DNA of 64,000 nucleotides from Portunus trituberculatus (GCF_017591435.1 NC_059287.1:13503634-13567633); one strand, 5' to 3'; positions 34,066 to 46,872 are shown, numbered from the stretch's first letter. Notes: generated by a model from the sequence alone, not told the origin. A program made the numbers and translations.

Positions 34066-35683
34066 TAAAACAGTCACTGGTAGAGCGGCCCTTCATAAAA
34101 CCATGCAAGTTTTGTGACAGAAGATCCCCCACTTTATAAAGTAACCGTCTTAATATGACTCTCTCCATCATCTTACAAAAACAACTAGTTAAAGAAATAG
34201 GCCTGAAAGAACCATCACCCTTTGGAATAGGAATGATAACAGCAGTTTTCCATGAGGGAGGCAGACATCCTGAGGCATAAGACATGTTAAAAAGATCTAA
34301 TATAGGATTTCCTGGCAAAACTAGCAATGCATTAAGTATATCATATGTAAGGCCATCCTGACCAGGTGCTGTGGACTGGCCCTGCTTGACTGCACAAAGG
34401 AGTTCATCGTGAGAAATTGGTATACAAGTATCATCAAGTAAAGAAATATTGCACTGCAGGCTGGCCAGTCTGTGAGGTCTGTGGCGAGCAAGGGCATCTC
34501 TGTGGGAGGCAGGGAGCCCGGCCAATGCCGAGGCACTGGTCCAAGTATTCAGTAAGTCCTGTGATGTACTGGCAGGGTCAGGGAGTGGCAGCTTTCCTAC
34601 CTTTACCCCGGATGCGGTTGACATGGGACCAGAGCGCAGTTAGTGTTCTGGTTGAATGAACCTTAGCTAAAAAGGCACCCCAACACTTCTGACGCATCTG
34701 ATGACGAAGCTCAGTCAAGTGACGCACCACAGCAACCATAGCCTCTTGAACATCACTGTCCGAGGGGTCCTGTTGCCAGTGGGCCTGGTAAGCTGCTAAA
34801 TTCTGCTGACAGGTGATGAGGACTGGGTCTCTAGCATAAGTAGGAGGGGGACTGGCAGATGCCTGGGTAGGCATCCTACCACAAGTGACAAACTCTACAA
34901 TTGTAGAAAGCAAACCCTGATACGAAGAGTCAGTATCAGTAAAGGTACCTTTGGCTACAGCATACCAATTTTTGACGCACAAAACAAGTTGGGGCAAGCG
35001 TGCTGTTGGGACTTTGAGCCGAGGCCGCTCTAAGTAAGGAGCAGTGTTAAGGAGAAAAGTGGTTTCCAGAGCAAAATGATCACTGAGGAGGCATGTGAGG
35101 GGATGAATTTCAGCAGAAGGCAAAGGGAAATTGATAAAGGCTACATAATCTAGCCTGCCACCCTGAACATGTGTGGGAACACTATCACCAGTCAGCATAA
35201 CATTGTCAGAAGAATCAAGAAAAGCTTTCCACCGCGCACCATTCACATTTGTCGTCTGGTAACTCCCAAGGTCCCTGTGCCGGGCATTAATATCCCCCAT
35301 TATAATAGATTTTTCTTCCAGTACACATTCTGGGAGGTGAGCAACATGAAAGCCACCGGCATGTACATACAGATTAGCTATCAGGATGGCTTCACCCTGA
35401 GTATGTAAACACATAATAATGAATTCTATGCCATTACTTACACTTTTGTCCCTAAGCGTGACGGAAGTCCCTGCTTAGCATAGACTGTCAGGCCTCTGCT
35501 ACTGCCATCAGCACAGGAGAGAACATGAGACACATAACCTCGCAGTGCTGGTACCTCAGGACCAACCTCCTGCAGTGCAACAATATCAGGCTTATTGGAT
35601 ATAACATAAGAGTGGAAATCAGGGAAACGAGTGTGTAAACCATTAATGTTCCAAGTTAAGGTACGAAAGGGCTTACAGTCCAT
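34066..35683 (-). pseudogene. I-type LINE ORF2, N-terminal half (APE endonuclease and RT fingers)
   Basis: The start MDCKPFRTLTWNINGLHTRF carries the endonuclease Asn. Then VALQEVG (Glu), NLYVHAGG, SIIMGDINARHRDLG (Asp/Asn), GRLDYVAFIN and CLLSDHFALETTF (Asp-His). After a linker the RT begins: GQSTAPGQDGLTYDILNALL, LPPSWKTAVIIPIPKGDGSF, RPISLTSCFCKMMERVI and HGFMKGRSTSDCFI. At this last Ile codon the sequence is cut by the TTAA insertion. Frameshifts lie near 35,425 and 34,600. Confidence 0.85.
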
Positions 35684-36470
35684 GTTGAGGGTGGGAGGCA
35701 GCAGTGATGGTGTCCAAGTGCTGCATCATGAGAGACACTTGTTGCCCCAGACCTTGCACCTGACTCACCACAGTATTAAAGGCATCCTGGTCCATAGTCC
35801 CAGGAGCAAGGGTGTTCTGGAGTGGGGTGGTGGAGCCAGCAGATGTTGCAGACACCACTGGGGCACAATCCATAGCAGTTTCCTCGTCAGCGGCCGATGT
35901 TTCCTTAGGAGTAGAGAGGGGACCTTTCCTGTCAGTACCCTCAGCAGGAGAAGACGTGGCATGCTCAGGGGAATGGGAGGGCCCATGCTTGTCAGAGTCC
36001 TCAGCAGGCACTGATGCAGCTTCTTCAGGAGCAGGGGAGGATGGTCATACTTGGAGCCCTGGGGCACAGTACTGCAGGCAGAGGCACCCGCCTGTACAGA
36101 ACACTACTTTGCTTCCAGCTTGCCAAGACGAGCATCAATGCTGGCCACTTGTGTGGTAAGGTCTGGCATCATACTAAGCAGATCCTGAAGCAGGGCATGG
36201 GTGCTGGCATCAGGGGATCCTGTCGCATCCCCTGGCTTGGGTGTGGGAGTAGGAGGAACAGCAAGACTGGCAGCACTGGTCCTGGAGGGAGGGCACAGAG
36301 CGGGGAAGTCTGAGGCAGTAGCAGCGCGACCCCAAGCATTCCCCACTGGGGGTGGTGCAGGCTTGAAGATGGTCCACTGGTCACCAGCTGCTTCACCAAC
36401 AGAGGGCTGCTCATGCGTGGCCCCAGGTGAACGTGGCTTGTAGGGGCAGTGACCGGTGTGTCAGCCATTC
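35673..36470 (-). pseudogene. I-type LINE ORF1-like reading frame
   Basis: Two open segments (36,468 to about 36,100 and 36,011-35,673) encode a Pro/Ser/Thr/Ala-rich protein starting MADTPVTAPTS. One has LLSMMPDLTTQVASIDARLG and the other VVSQVQGLGQQVSLMMQHLD, both likely short coiled coils. No zinc knuckle was seen. It overlaps the ORF2 start slightly. Frame breaks are present. ORF1 identity rests mainly on position. Confidence 0.55.
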
Positions 36471-36655
36471 AGTCAGCCAGCCAAACAGTCACTCAGCTAG
36501 GCAGTCAGTCAGTCAGTCAGTAAGTTAGTCATTCAGTTACTCAGTCAGTCAGTGAATCAGTAAGTCCATCCATCAGTCAGTCTGTGAATCTATTAGTTAG
36601 ACAGGCAATCTATCTGTCATTCCGTCAATCTATCAGCCAGTCAGTCAGTCAATCA
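36460..36655. repeat. Degenerate (CAGT)n array
   Basis: Irregular CAGT/CAGC tetranucleotides beside the 5' end of the I-type LINE. Confidence 0.85.
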
Positions 36656-37755
36656 ATATTCACGATGCAAAACAAGCAAACACACCACCAATAATTATCT
36701 CCACAATCACAATCACCATCACCACCACCAATACACAACACACTGGCACCACCATCAACAACACTTTCTAAAGGTGCCTACTGACTTACTGCATTTCCAC
36801 GCATCGTTTCATCGTTGCGTATCACCTTATAATACGATACGGTGCAACACTGTTTTTATCCGCGTGGTGTATCATCGTTGAGTGATGCAACAGTGTCATT
36901 CAGTTTTTTCCTGGCCATGAGTGCAAATGTGCAGTTGTCTGTGGCTGCGTTTAGTTTTATTCATGAACATCAAATCAGTAGAAGGATGTGAGAGCGACGG
37001 CGTTGGTGGGTGTCTACACTCTATGCAAGTAGGCACATGTTCAATGGAACAACTACTACGTTGGCTGACTTAATATCCAGCATGTGATGGAACTGTATAA
37101 AAAATTGACAAGGATACACACAACTGATTTTGAGTTTGTTTGCAATTGGGGTCAAAATTGGAAAGATACTCGTGCCCGTGCACGACAACACTGAACCTGC
37201 AATGGGACAATGCCAAGCTGCCCGTCCACACACACACACACATAACATAACTTTAACCAAACTTTCCCTTCAAAAATAAAGTTTCCCAGAAATTAAATTT
37301 TTCTAATTACCTTACTAGTATGGCACCATAACACTTTACCATTGGGCATTAATGGTGCAGGAGAGGCTTGTCTAAGTGTACCATAAGTCACTGCTCCATT
37401 CACCAATGTGTACCATAATGTGTGCATACATTTTGAAAAATGCAAGAAATCTTATCAATTATAATATTGTCATTGTACCAAATCATTGTACCTTTTACTA
37501 AGAATTGTGTTATAGAAGTGTACCACACTGTATTTGTGTGACCTAACCTTACCTAATCAATTAAACTATGATTAATGATGAAAAGAATACATAAAAAAAA
37601 TGAATTATTATGTAAGTCTACCACATAGTACCATACCATGCACCATCTTGTATTTGTGTAACCTAACCTAACTAAAATTAAACTAAAATAATGATAAAAA
37701 AAAAATAGACCAATAAGTAAAAACAGGGAAACATTTTGCATAATCATTCAGCAGT
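36656..37755. other. No gene seen
   Basis: Short (CAC/ATC) runs near 36,700-36,760. A cluster of 'atcgtt'/'gatac' motifs lies at 36,800-36,890. 'taccata..gta' and 'acctaacctaac' phrases recur at 37,300-37,680. No supported exon. Confidence 0.3.
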
Positions 37756-37999
37756 GTTGAGCTAGAGAGATACATGATACAGTATCTATGGAGGCAACAT
37801 GGAAGCGTGACAAAGCTTACAAGAGGAGAAACACTGGGGAAAAAAAAAAAAAAAAAAAAAAAAAGACAGAATAAGCTGATTTGTGAGACCAGGAGGTGGA
37901 GGGGTAGACATGACCAAACCTATTACCAGACTATCATAACTCAGTAACTATTTGGACTATCTTACTGAAACTTGCAGGCCAGGTAGGCAGGACTGTTAC

Positions 38000-38075
38000 C
38001 TTGGCAATCTGGAAAGCATCAGCCTGCAGTCCTTCCACAACCTGTATATTCTTTGACGCCTTGTTTGTTGGTGGC
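38000..38075 (-). CDS. Candidate internal coding exon, minus strand (weak)
   Basis: The acceptor is ctttcgtgcag| and the donor is GCCAAG|GTAACA. The phase-1 frame reads PPTNKASKNIQVVEGLQADA then FQIAK, and composition is more coding-like than its surroundings. A tiny exon-like piece (VKVRPQAADQK, about 38,140-38,172) lies just upstream. No family was recognised. Confidence 0.3.
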
Positions 38076-38526
38076 CTGCACGAAAGATCGCAGGCCATCC
38101 AACAGTCTTCTTAGTAAACCGCTTCATTTTTCACCTTCTGGTCTGCCGCTTGTGGCCTGACCTTGACCTGCAGGATTACATGGTGCTGCAGGCTGGGGGG
38201 AAGGCCTAGGGCAGGCTAAAGCAGGTTGCAGGTTGAGAGGCAGGAAGGGCCATCACACAATTCCCATCACTGTAGTAGCAACAGATCAGCTGATCAGCAA
38301 GAGTGCCATCATGCCTGCTGGACAGGTGCCACATCTCAACTTCTCATTTTTTCTCCCCTCCCTGGCAGTGTAGGCCTATCTTGGCACTTTGGCACACTCA
38401 CACATCTGCACGCACTTTATACATACCTGCACACTAGCATTCAACACTTGTAAAGCAGTGTCAGGAAGGAAATCAATTACACTCAATGATCTTATGCCAG
38501 TGTCTCCCCCACCCCACGCCCTGTCA
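38076..38526. other. No firm gene
   Basis: Contains the possible micro-exon near 38,140-38,172; otherwise nothing clear before the LINE at 38,535. Confidence 0.25.
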
Positions 38527-38534
38527 GTGTGTGT

Positions 38535-41066
38535 ATTCACCTAGTTGTATTCACCTAGTTGTAATTTTACAGGGCCTGGGTATCATACTCGTGTGGCCCT
38601 GTCTCCATATCTACACACATCCAACTTTCCTTTAAAACTATGCACACTCCTTGCTGATACCACCTCCTCACTCAAACCATTCCACACCTCCACACATCTT
38701 TGTGGGAAACTATATTTTTTCACATCCTTCAAGCATATTCCCTTGGCTATCTTTTTACTATGCGATCTTGTAGTTCTACTTAAGTTTTCCTCTCTCAACA
38801 TCATTTGCTCATTATCCACTTCATCCAGTCCATTCAACAGTTTATAAACCTGTATTAAATCTCCTTTTTCTCTTCTTTGTTCCAAGGTAGGCAAATTCAT
38901 TTCTTTTAATCTCTCCTCATAGGTCATTTCTGCCAATTCCGGAACCATTTTTGTTGCCATTCTCTGCAATCTCTCCAACTTCCTTATATGCTTCTTTTTA
39001 TAAGGGGACCAAACCACTCCAGCATATTCCAATCTTGGTCTAATTACCATACTAATTAATTTCTTCATCATATCTTTATCCATATAATGGAAGGCTAATC
39101 CAATATTTTTATCAAATTATACGTTTCTCCAAACATCTTATCAATATGAGCCTCAAACTGCCCATGGTCTTGTATTATCACTCCCAAATCCTTTTCCTTT
39201 TCCACCTTTTTCAACACTACTTCTTCACCCATCTTATATGACCCTCTTGGCCGTCTTCCACTCTTTCCCATCTCCATCACATGACTTTTGCTCAGATTAA
39301 ATTCCATTTGCCACCTCTTGCTCCACTCCCAAATCTTATCCAGGTCTGCCTGTAAAATTTCACAATCTTCTTCACTCTTCACACACCTACACAACTTCGC
39401 ATCATCCGCAAACAAATTAATATAACTGTTTACTCCTCTGGCATGTCATTTATATATACCAGGAAAAGTATTGGTGCCAGCACTGAGCCTTGTGGGACTC
39501 CACTCTCCACCACCAACCAGTCCGACCTTGCATCCCTTATTACCGTTCTCATCTCCTCCATCTCAAGTAGTTTTCCATCCACTTTAACACTTTTCCTTTC
39601 AGTCCTCCATAAATCTCTACTTTCCATAACAGTCTCTCGTGAGGTACCTTGTCAAAAGCTTTCTTTAAATCCAAATATACACAGTCCATCCATCCTCTCT
39701 CTCCTGTATTTTGTCAACCACTCTTGAATAAAAGCTCAGTAGATTTGTTACACATGACCTCCCTTTCCTGAAGCCAAATTGATGATCCGATAATAACTTA
39801 TGATCCTCCAGGAACCGTATCCAATATTTCTTTATCACCCTCTCACAAATCTTACCGACCACACTTGTTAGAGACACAGGTCTATAGTTAAGAGGCTCTT
39901 CCTTACTGCCTCCCTTATAAATGGGCACCACTTCAGCTCTCTTCCACTCTACTGGTACTTCCCTGTTTCTAATGAGCACCTTATAATATCATATAATGGA
40001 TCAATCAATTCTTCTCTACACTCCTTCAATAATTTTCCTGAAACTTCATCTGGTCCCATCGCTTTATCATCTTTAAGTTCCTCCAACATTTTATATAACT
40101 CCTTTTAGGTATCTTAATGTCCTCCATGTGCACATTTCCTTGTACATTCTGTGGCTTTACAAACATTGTTTCTTTAGTAAATACTTGCTGAAACCTATTA
40201 TTTAGCAATTCCGCTATATTCTTAGGGTCATCTACTATCCCTTGCTCTCCTTTTAATCTTTCAATGGACTCTCTCTTTTTAAGTTTACCATTTATGAACC
40301 TGTAAAACAATTTTGGATGTTCCTTACTCTTGTCTACAATATCTTTTTCAAATTTTCTTTCTTCCTCCTCCTTACCCTCACATACTCATTTCTTGCCACT
40401 CTATAATTCTCCTTATTTAGTATATTCCTGCTCTTTTTCCATCTTTTCCAAGCCACATCTCTCTTTTCCTTAGCCTTAACACAAGTTGCATTAAACCAAT
40501 CCTTTCTTCCTTCCTCTCTTGGTTTATACTTTGGTACAAATTTCATAACTCCTTCTTTATAATATTTCATAAAAATCTCATATTTCTTTTGCACTTCTCT
40601 GATTTGTAACATCTCCCAATCTAATTTTCTGAAATAATTTTTCAAACTTTCTGTGTCCATCTTTCTAGAATTCAATCTACCACTCCTGTATGTCTCGTCC
40701 TTCCTTCGCTGTGTTGTTGCTATCTGCATTTCCATAACCACATCACTCTTTCCCAAAGGACACTTGTATTGTATATCTCCACATAGGTACACTTCTCTTG
40801 TTAACACCAAATCCAGTCTAGCCGGTTCATCATCTCCTCTATATCTAGTATTTTCCTTCACCCTCTGTTCCATCATATTTTCCATCATTAGATTAAGAAA
40901 TCTCTCTCCCCATGCTTCTTCTCTAACACCACTTACTAGATTTTCCCAATCCACCTCCTTACAATTAAAATCTCCTACTAGTATCACCTTTCTTTTTCCA
41001 GATAATACACTTTCCAAACTCTGTAAAGTATCCTTGATCATATTGTCGTATTCCCTTAATGTCCAA

Positions 41067-41068
<2 letters not shown>
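38535..41068 (-). mobile_element. CR1-like (AC)n-flanked LINE, chain member 1
   Basis: Minus-strand order: endonuclease (KVILVGDFNCKEVDWENLVS, PARLDLVLTREVYLCG, CPLGKSDVVMEMQIATTQ), linker (REEGRKDWFNATCVKAKEKR), RT (VPVEWKRAEVVPIYKGGSKE, HQFGFRKGRSCVTNLLSFYS, SGVPQGSVLAPILFLVYIND, MFADDAKLCRCVKSEEDCE, RPRLEYAGVVWSPYKKKHIR), and an end of YGDRATRV. The 3' UTR has a duplicated 'attcacctagttgt' unit (plus strand). The 5' end abuts (GT)n at 41,069; the 3' end abuts (GT)4. Several frameshifts, one shared with 62,490-63,852. Confidence 0.92.

Positions 41069-41114
<46 letters not shown>
41069..41114. repeat. (GT)n joint between chained LINEs 1 and 2
   Basis: A pure run of about 23 units. On the element strand it is the (AC)n tail of LINE 2 and the upstream flank of LINE 1. 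Confidence 0.95.
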
Positions 41115-41116
<2 letters not shown>

Positions 41117-44100
41117 TTACCTAGTTGTAGTTTTACAGGGCCTGGGCTTTATGCTCGTGTGGTCCCGTCTCCATATCTACACTTATCCAATTTTTCTTTA
41201 AAACTATGTACACTCTTTGCTGATACCACTTCCTCACTCAAACTGTTCCAAGTCTCAACACATCTTTGGAAACTAAATTTTTAACATCTCTCAGACATCG
41301 TCCCTTCCTTAGTTTCTTACTATGCGATCTTGTGCTTCTAAAGTCATATTCTTCTCTCAGGATCAGTTTCTCATTATCCACTTCATCCATTCCGTTAATC
41401 AATTTGTAAACTTGTATCAGATCCCCTCTCTCTCTTCTCTGCTCCAAGGTTGGTAGATCCATTGCCTTTAGTCTCTCCTCATATGCCATCCCTTTAAATT
41501 CTGGAACCATTCTTGTAGCCATTTTTGTAGTCTCTAATTTTCTTATGTGTTTCTTTTTATGGGGAGTCCACACAACTCCTGCATATTCCAATCTAGGTCT
41601 TATTTTAGTACTTATCAATTTCATCATTATTTCCTTGTCCATATAGTGAAATGCTACTCCAATATTCCTTAGCAAATTATACGTCTCTCTGAAAATTCTA
41701 TCAATATGGCTAACCGGTTGATTATTTTCTTCCATTGTCACTCCCAAGTCCTTTTCCTTTTTTACTTTTTCTAGTTCTACTCCATCTCCCATCTTATAGA
41801 TTCCCACTGGTCGTCTTTCACTTTTTCCCATTTCCATGACATGGCTTTTGTCCACATTGAATTCCATCTCCCATTTTTTGCTCCATTTCCAGATCTTGTT
41901 TAAGTCTTCCTGTAGTATTTCACAATCCTCTTTTGTTTAATGACTCTGCACAGTTTCGCATCATCCGCAAACAGATTTATGTAGCTGTTCACTCCTCTGG
42001 CATGTCATTTATATATACGAGAAAAGTATTGGTGCCAATACTGACCCCTGTGGCACTCCACTGTCTACTGTTCTCCACTTGGACTTCATATCTTTAACTA
42101 TCGTCCTTATTTCTCTCCCCCTTAAGTAATTCTTCATCCATCTCAATGTGCTTCCTTTTAAGCCACCCTTCTCCTCTAACTTCCATAGTAATCTTTCATG
42201 TGGCACTTTATCAAAAGCCTTTTTTAGATCTAAATAAATACAGTCAACCCATCCTCTCTCTCTTGTACTTTATCAACTATTCTAGAGTAGAAACTCAATA
42301 AATTTGTCACACATGACCGACCTTTTCTAAAACCAAATTGGCTATTTGATAATATTTTGTTGTCTTCAAGAAACTCGATCCATTGCTTCTTTATTACTTT
42401 TTCACACATCTTGCATATTACACTAGTTAGTGATACCGGCCTGTAATTTAAAGGTTCTTCCTTCCTTCCGCTCTTATATATGGGAACCACCTCAGCTCTT
42501 TTCCACTCCACTGGCACTGTTCCATTTTCTATTGAGCATTTTATGATGTTGTATATTGGACTTGCTAGTTCTTCCCTACATTCTTTCAGTATTCTGCCTG
42601 AGACTTCATCCGGTCCCATTGCCTTTTCCTCATCCAATTCCGTCATCAACTTTTTATTTCAAGCTTGGTTACTTTAATCTCTTTCATATAGACAGTCTCT
42701 ATTACCCTGTGGTCTTTCAAATTTGGATTCCTTAGTAAAGACCTCATGAAATTTACTATTTAACAGTTCTGCCATACTTTTGGGTCTTCCACCATTCCGT
42801 TTTCTCCTTTTAACCTTTCTATTGTTTCTTTTTGTCTTATTTTTCCATTTATGAATCTGTAGAACAATTTTGGTTGTTCCTTACATTTTTCGACAATGTC
42901 CTTTTCATAGTTCTTTTCTTCTTCCTTTCTCACCTTAGCATATTCATTTCTTGCTGTTTTGAAGTTTTCCTTATTTTCTGGATTTCTGTTTCTTGTCCAC
43001 CTTTTCCATGCTCCATCTCGTTTCTCCTTTGCCCTAGCACATCTTGCATTAAACCAATCTTTCTTTCCTTCTTCTTTAGGTCTATATTTCGGAACATATT
43101 CCTGACCCCAGTTTTGTATATTTCCAAAAATAAGTTATATTTCTCTTGAACCGTTAATGAGTTTTCCATCTCCTCCCAGTTTACGTTTTTAAAAATAGTT
43201 CTTGAGATTCTCAATATCAACCTTTCTGTAATTTAATCGGTCTCCTTTGTATGATTCATCTCTATCTTCCTTTCCTTCTTCTATATCCATCTCTAATATT
43301 ACATGGTCACTCTTTCCCAATGGGCACTTATATCTTATATCATCGTTAATTGGTATATCCCTTGTAAAAACTAGGTCTAATCTTGCTGGCTCATCGTTTC
43401 CTCTGAATCTTGTGTTTTCCTTTACTCTTTGGACCATCAAATTATCTATCATTAGGTTCAGGAATCTATCTCCCAGGCATCTTCCCCCATACCACTTTCA
43501 TAATTTTCCCAGTCTACCTCCTTACAGTTGAAATCTCCTATCAATATCACTTTTCTCCTTTCCTTAATGATTCTTGTAAGACTCCTTATTGTGTCATCTA
43601 TCATGTCTCTATATTCTTGGTTAGTCCATGAGTTTGTTTTGGTGGCACATATGTTCCAATGATTGTTAACTCCTTTTTGTTAATATGCATCTTAACATAC
43701 AGTATTTCTGATTTTCCTTCCCCAAACTCCACTTGATTTACCACTATCTCCTTCCTTAACATCATCATGACTCCTCCTCCTCCTTTACCCACTCTCTCTC
43801 TCCTCCATATATTATACCTTTTATCTATGTCTATTTTTATTGCCTCATTTAACTTTGTTTCCACCAGGCATACAATATCTGGTTCTTCTTTCTTTATGTA
43901 ATCTCTTAATTCTAATTTACTAGATAAAATCCCATCTATGTTTGTATACATCATTTTTAATCTCTTGTTCTTCTTATCATTTTTAGTTAAACTTGCTCCA
44001 TTCTTTTCTCTTCTTTCTCTTTTATATACCATTTCCTTATCCTGTCTCCTATAATTCTCCAAAAAAAATGCCTTCTTCTCCTCCTCTGACCTTTCATTAT

Positions 44101-44122
44101 TTTTTTCTTTTGCTTCTGCCAC

Positions 44123-44124
<2 letters not shown>
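41115..44124 (-). mobile_element. CR1-like (AC)n-flanked LINE, chain member 2, with complete endonuclease
   Basis: The longest chain member, about 3.0 kb. On the minus strand it starts with a charged ORF2 leader (EKNNERSEEEKKAFFLENYR), then endonuclease KMMYTNIDGILSSKLELRDY, PDIVCLVETKLNEAIKI, TIIGTYVPPKQT and SDHVILEMDIEEG. RT includes EEKAMGPDEVSGRILKECRE, SQFGFRKGRSCVTNLLSFYS, DSGVPQGSVLAPILF and DKSHVMEMGKSERRPVGIYK. No RNase H. The 3' end is '..ctacaactaggtaaatac' then (AC)n. Frameshifts near 43,620, 43,200, 42,650, 42,210 and 41,940 make it dead. Confidence 0.92.

Positions 44125-44166
<42 letters not shown>
44125..44166. repeat. (GT)n joint between chained LINEs 2 and 3
   Basis: About 20 units. 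Chained elements on both sides are minus strand. Confidence 0.95.
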
Positions 44167-44168
<2 letters not shown>

Positions 44169-46410
44169 TTACCTAATTGTAACATACGGGAAAAGAGCTA
44201 TGCTCGTACTGTCCCGTCTCCATATCTACTAATGTCCAGCTTTTTCTTAAAATCATGAATATTCCTTGCGTTGACCACTTCCACGTCTAAACTATTCCAT
44301 GCTTCCACCCTTCTATGAGGGAAGCTATATTTTTTCACATCTTTCCTATAAGTGGCCATTTTTAGTTTTTTCCCATGCCCTCTCGACATTCTTTCATTCC
44401 ACATACACAGATCTTCCCTATCCATTTTTCCATGCCAATCATCACTGTATATTGCTATCAGGTCTCCCTTTCTCTTCTGTTTTCCAGGGTCGGAAGTTGC
44501 ATTCTGTTCAGTCTGTCTTCATAAGTCAAATCTCTTAAGTCAGGCACCATTTTTGTTGCAGCCCTCTGTACTTTCTCTAGTTTCCTTATGTGTTTCTTTA
44601 AGTTCGAGCCCACTGTATTGTTGCATATTCAAGCCTCTGTCTTATCATTGCAGTAATTATTTTCTTCATCATTTCTTCATCTAAATATACGAACGCCACT
44701 CTTATGTTCCTCAATAAGTTCAATACTTCTCCAATTATTTTGTTTATATGTCTCTCTGGCGATAGGTCATTGGTAATTGTCACCCCAAGGTCTTTTTCTT
44801 CATGACTGGTTTTATGTCTTCATTTCCTATCTTGTACATACTCCTGATTCTTCTTTCACTCTTGCCAAACTCTAATTTCTTGCATTTTGTCGTGTTGAAC
44901 TCCATTTGCCATGTACAGCTCCATTTCCATATTCTGTCCAAGTCTTCCTGGAGTAGTTCGCAATCTTTGTCACATCTCACTTTTCTTAACAATTTTGCAT
45001 CGTCTGCAAATAGGCTCACATAACTGGACACCCCATCCACCATGTCATTTATGTAGACCGCGAACATTACTGGTGCCAACACTGATCCCTGTGGAACTCC
45101 ACTCTCCACCAAGCCCCATTCTGATGGTCTGTCCTTAATTATTGTTCTCATTTCTCTTCCTACCAAAAGTCTTCCATCCATTTTAGTAAACTGCCATGCA
45201 CTCCTCCTACCATTTCAAGTTTCCAGATCAGTCTCCGTGTGGTACCTTATCAAAGGCCTTTTTAAATCCAGATATATTCCATCAGCCCAACCATCTCTTT
45301 CCTGTATTACATCTATCACCCTCGAATAGTAACATATCAGGTTTGTCGTGCATGAACGCCCTTTTCTAAAACCAAATTGACACTCACAAAGTATGTCATT
45401 TTCTCCAAGAAGTCTGTCCATCTATTCTTCACCACCCTCTCACACATCTTAGCTACCACACTTGTAAGTGACACTGGTCCATAGTTCAATGGGTCTCTCT
45501 TGTTACCCGATTTATAAATTGGGACAATGTTAGCTCTTTTCCAGTCTTGGGGCACTACACCTTCCCTTAATGAGGCATCAATTACTTCACAAACTTTTTC
45601 TGCCAGTTGCTCCTGCATTCTCTTAAAATCCATCCTGATACCCCATCAGGTCCCACAGCTTTTCTCACTTCTAAACTCCCCATCATATTCTTGATCTCCT
45701 CCACAGTTACTTGAAACTCCTTCATAATCCCTTTCTATTCCATTACCAGTGGTTTGTCAAAAGCAGTCTCCTTTGTGAATACCTTCCGAAAGCATCCATT
45801 CATAGCCTCTGCCATTTCCTGGGATCCTCACTGCATACTCCATTTACTTCTAAACTTTCAATACTTTCTATTTTTGATGTTGTTGTTCACATGTCTGTAA
45901 AAAGCCTTGGTTGGTCTTTACATTTATCAATTATATCCTTTTCTTGTTTCTTTCTTTCTTCTCTTCTAATCAACACATATTCATTTCTTGCTCTTTTGTA
46001 ACTTTCCCACTGCTTAATCCGTCTTTTCCTTCTCCACCTCTTCCATGCATCCTCTTTTCTTGTTCTAGCCTTTTCACATCTATCGTTAAACCAGTCCTGC
46101 TTTCCAACTCTCTATGTTGTCTTATTGGTACAAATTTTTTCTCACCTTCTTTGTATATTTTTATAAATTCCTTCCACTTTTCATTTGCTTCCTTAGCACT
46201 CTTGAATTTCATCCAATTTGTCTCTTGAAAGAATTTCTTTAGGTTTCCAAAATCTGTCTTGGCATAATTCCATCTTCCCACTTTATATTCTTCATTTCTT
46301 CTAGATTTCTCTTCATCTATCACCTTGAACTCCAAAACTGCATGATCACTCTTTGCTAAAGGGCACTCCACCCTCATCTCCTCAATGACCATTGGCTCTG
46401 TACTAAAGAC

Positions 46411-46414
<4 letters not shown>
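44167..46414 (-). mobile_element. CR1-like LINE (C2 subfamily), chain member 3
   Basis: Nearly identical to 31,270-33,530 over its whole length, with the same 3' UTR, frameshifts and, within about 5 bp, the same 5' truncation in the endonuclease (LVFSTEP). The few differences are mostly single-base indels (for example near 45,250 and 45,400). (GT)n bounds both ends. The 3' UTR carries 'attgtaacatacgggaaaag' (plus strand). Confidence 0.92.
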
Positions 46415-46498
<84 letters not shown>

Positions 46499-46529
46499 TG
46501 CATGCGTGTGTGTGTGTGTGTGTGTGTGT
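46415..46529. repeat. (GT)n with (GTGC)n core, joint between LINE 3 and a SINE
   Basis: About 115 bp, with a tgcg block at 46,480-46,508. This is the longest joint. Confidence 0.95.
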
Positions 46530-46827
46530 AATTCACTGTTTCATCTGCTGCAGTCTCTGACGAGACAGCCAGACGTTACCCTACGGAACGAGCTCAGAGC
46601 TCATTATTTCATTATTTCCGATCTTCGGATAGGCCTGAGACCAGGCACACACCACACACCGGGACAACAAGGTCACAACTCCTCGATTTACATCCCGTAC
46701 CTACTCACTGCTAGGTGAACAGGGGCTACACGTGAAAGGAGACACACCCAAATATCTCCACCCGGCCGGGGAATCGAACCCCAGTCCTCTGGCTTGTGAA
46801 GCCAGCGCTCTAACCACTGAGCTACAC

Positions 46828-46829
<2 letters not shown>
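46530..46829 (-). mobile_element. tRNA-derived SINE (family 1), chain member 4
   Basis: On the minus strand it begins with a tRNA-like head: box A TAGCTCAGTGGTTAGAGCG, anticodon stem-loop CTGGCTTCACAAGCCAG (anticodon CAC) and box B GGTTCGATTCC. A body of about 220 bp follows (cacctagcagtgagtaggta, cgggatgtaaatcgagg, ccggtgtgtggtgtgtg). It ends '..cagtgaattacacac'. (GT)n lies at both ends. Polymerase III transcription is inferred from the boxes. Confidence 0.9.

Positions 46830-46869
<40 letters not shown>
46830..46869. repeat. (GT)n after the SINE head
   Basis: About 20 units forming the upstream (AC)n flank of the SINE. Confidence 0.95.

Positions 46870-46872
<3 letters not shown>

Noticed and set aside
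35631..36159. Plus-strand frames over the I-type LINE ORF1
   Set aside because: Opposite-strand shadows; the minus strand has the LINE-consistent order and motifs.
36460..36655. CRISPR-like array of CAGT spacing
   Set aside because: It is a degenerate tetranucleotide repeat without unique spacers, and the genome is eukaryotic.
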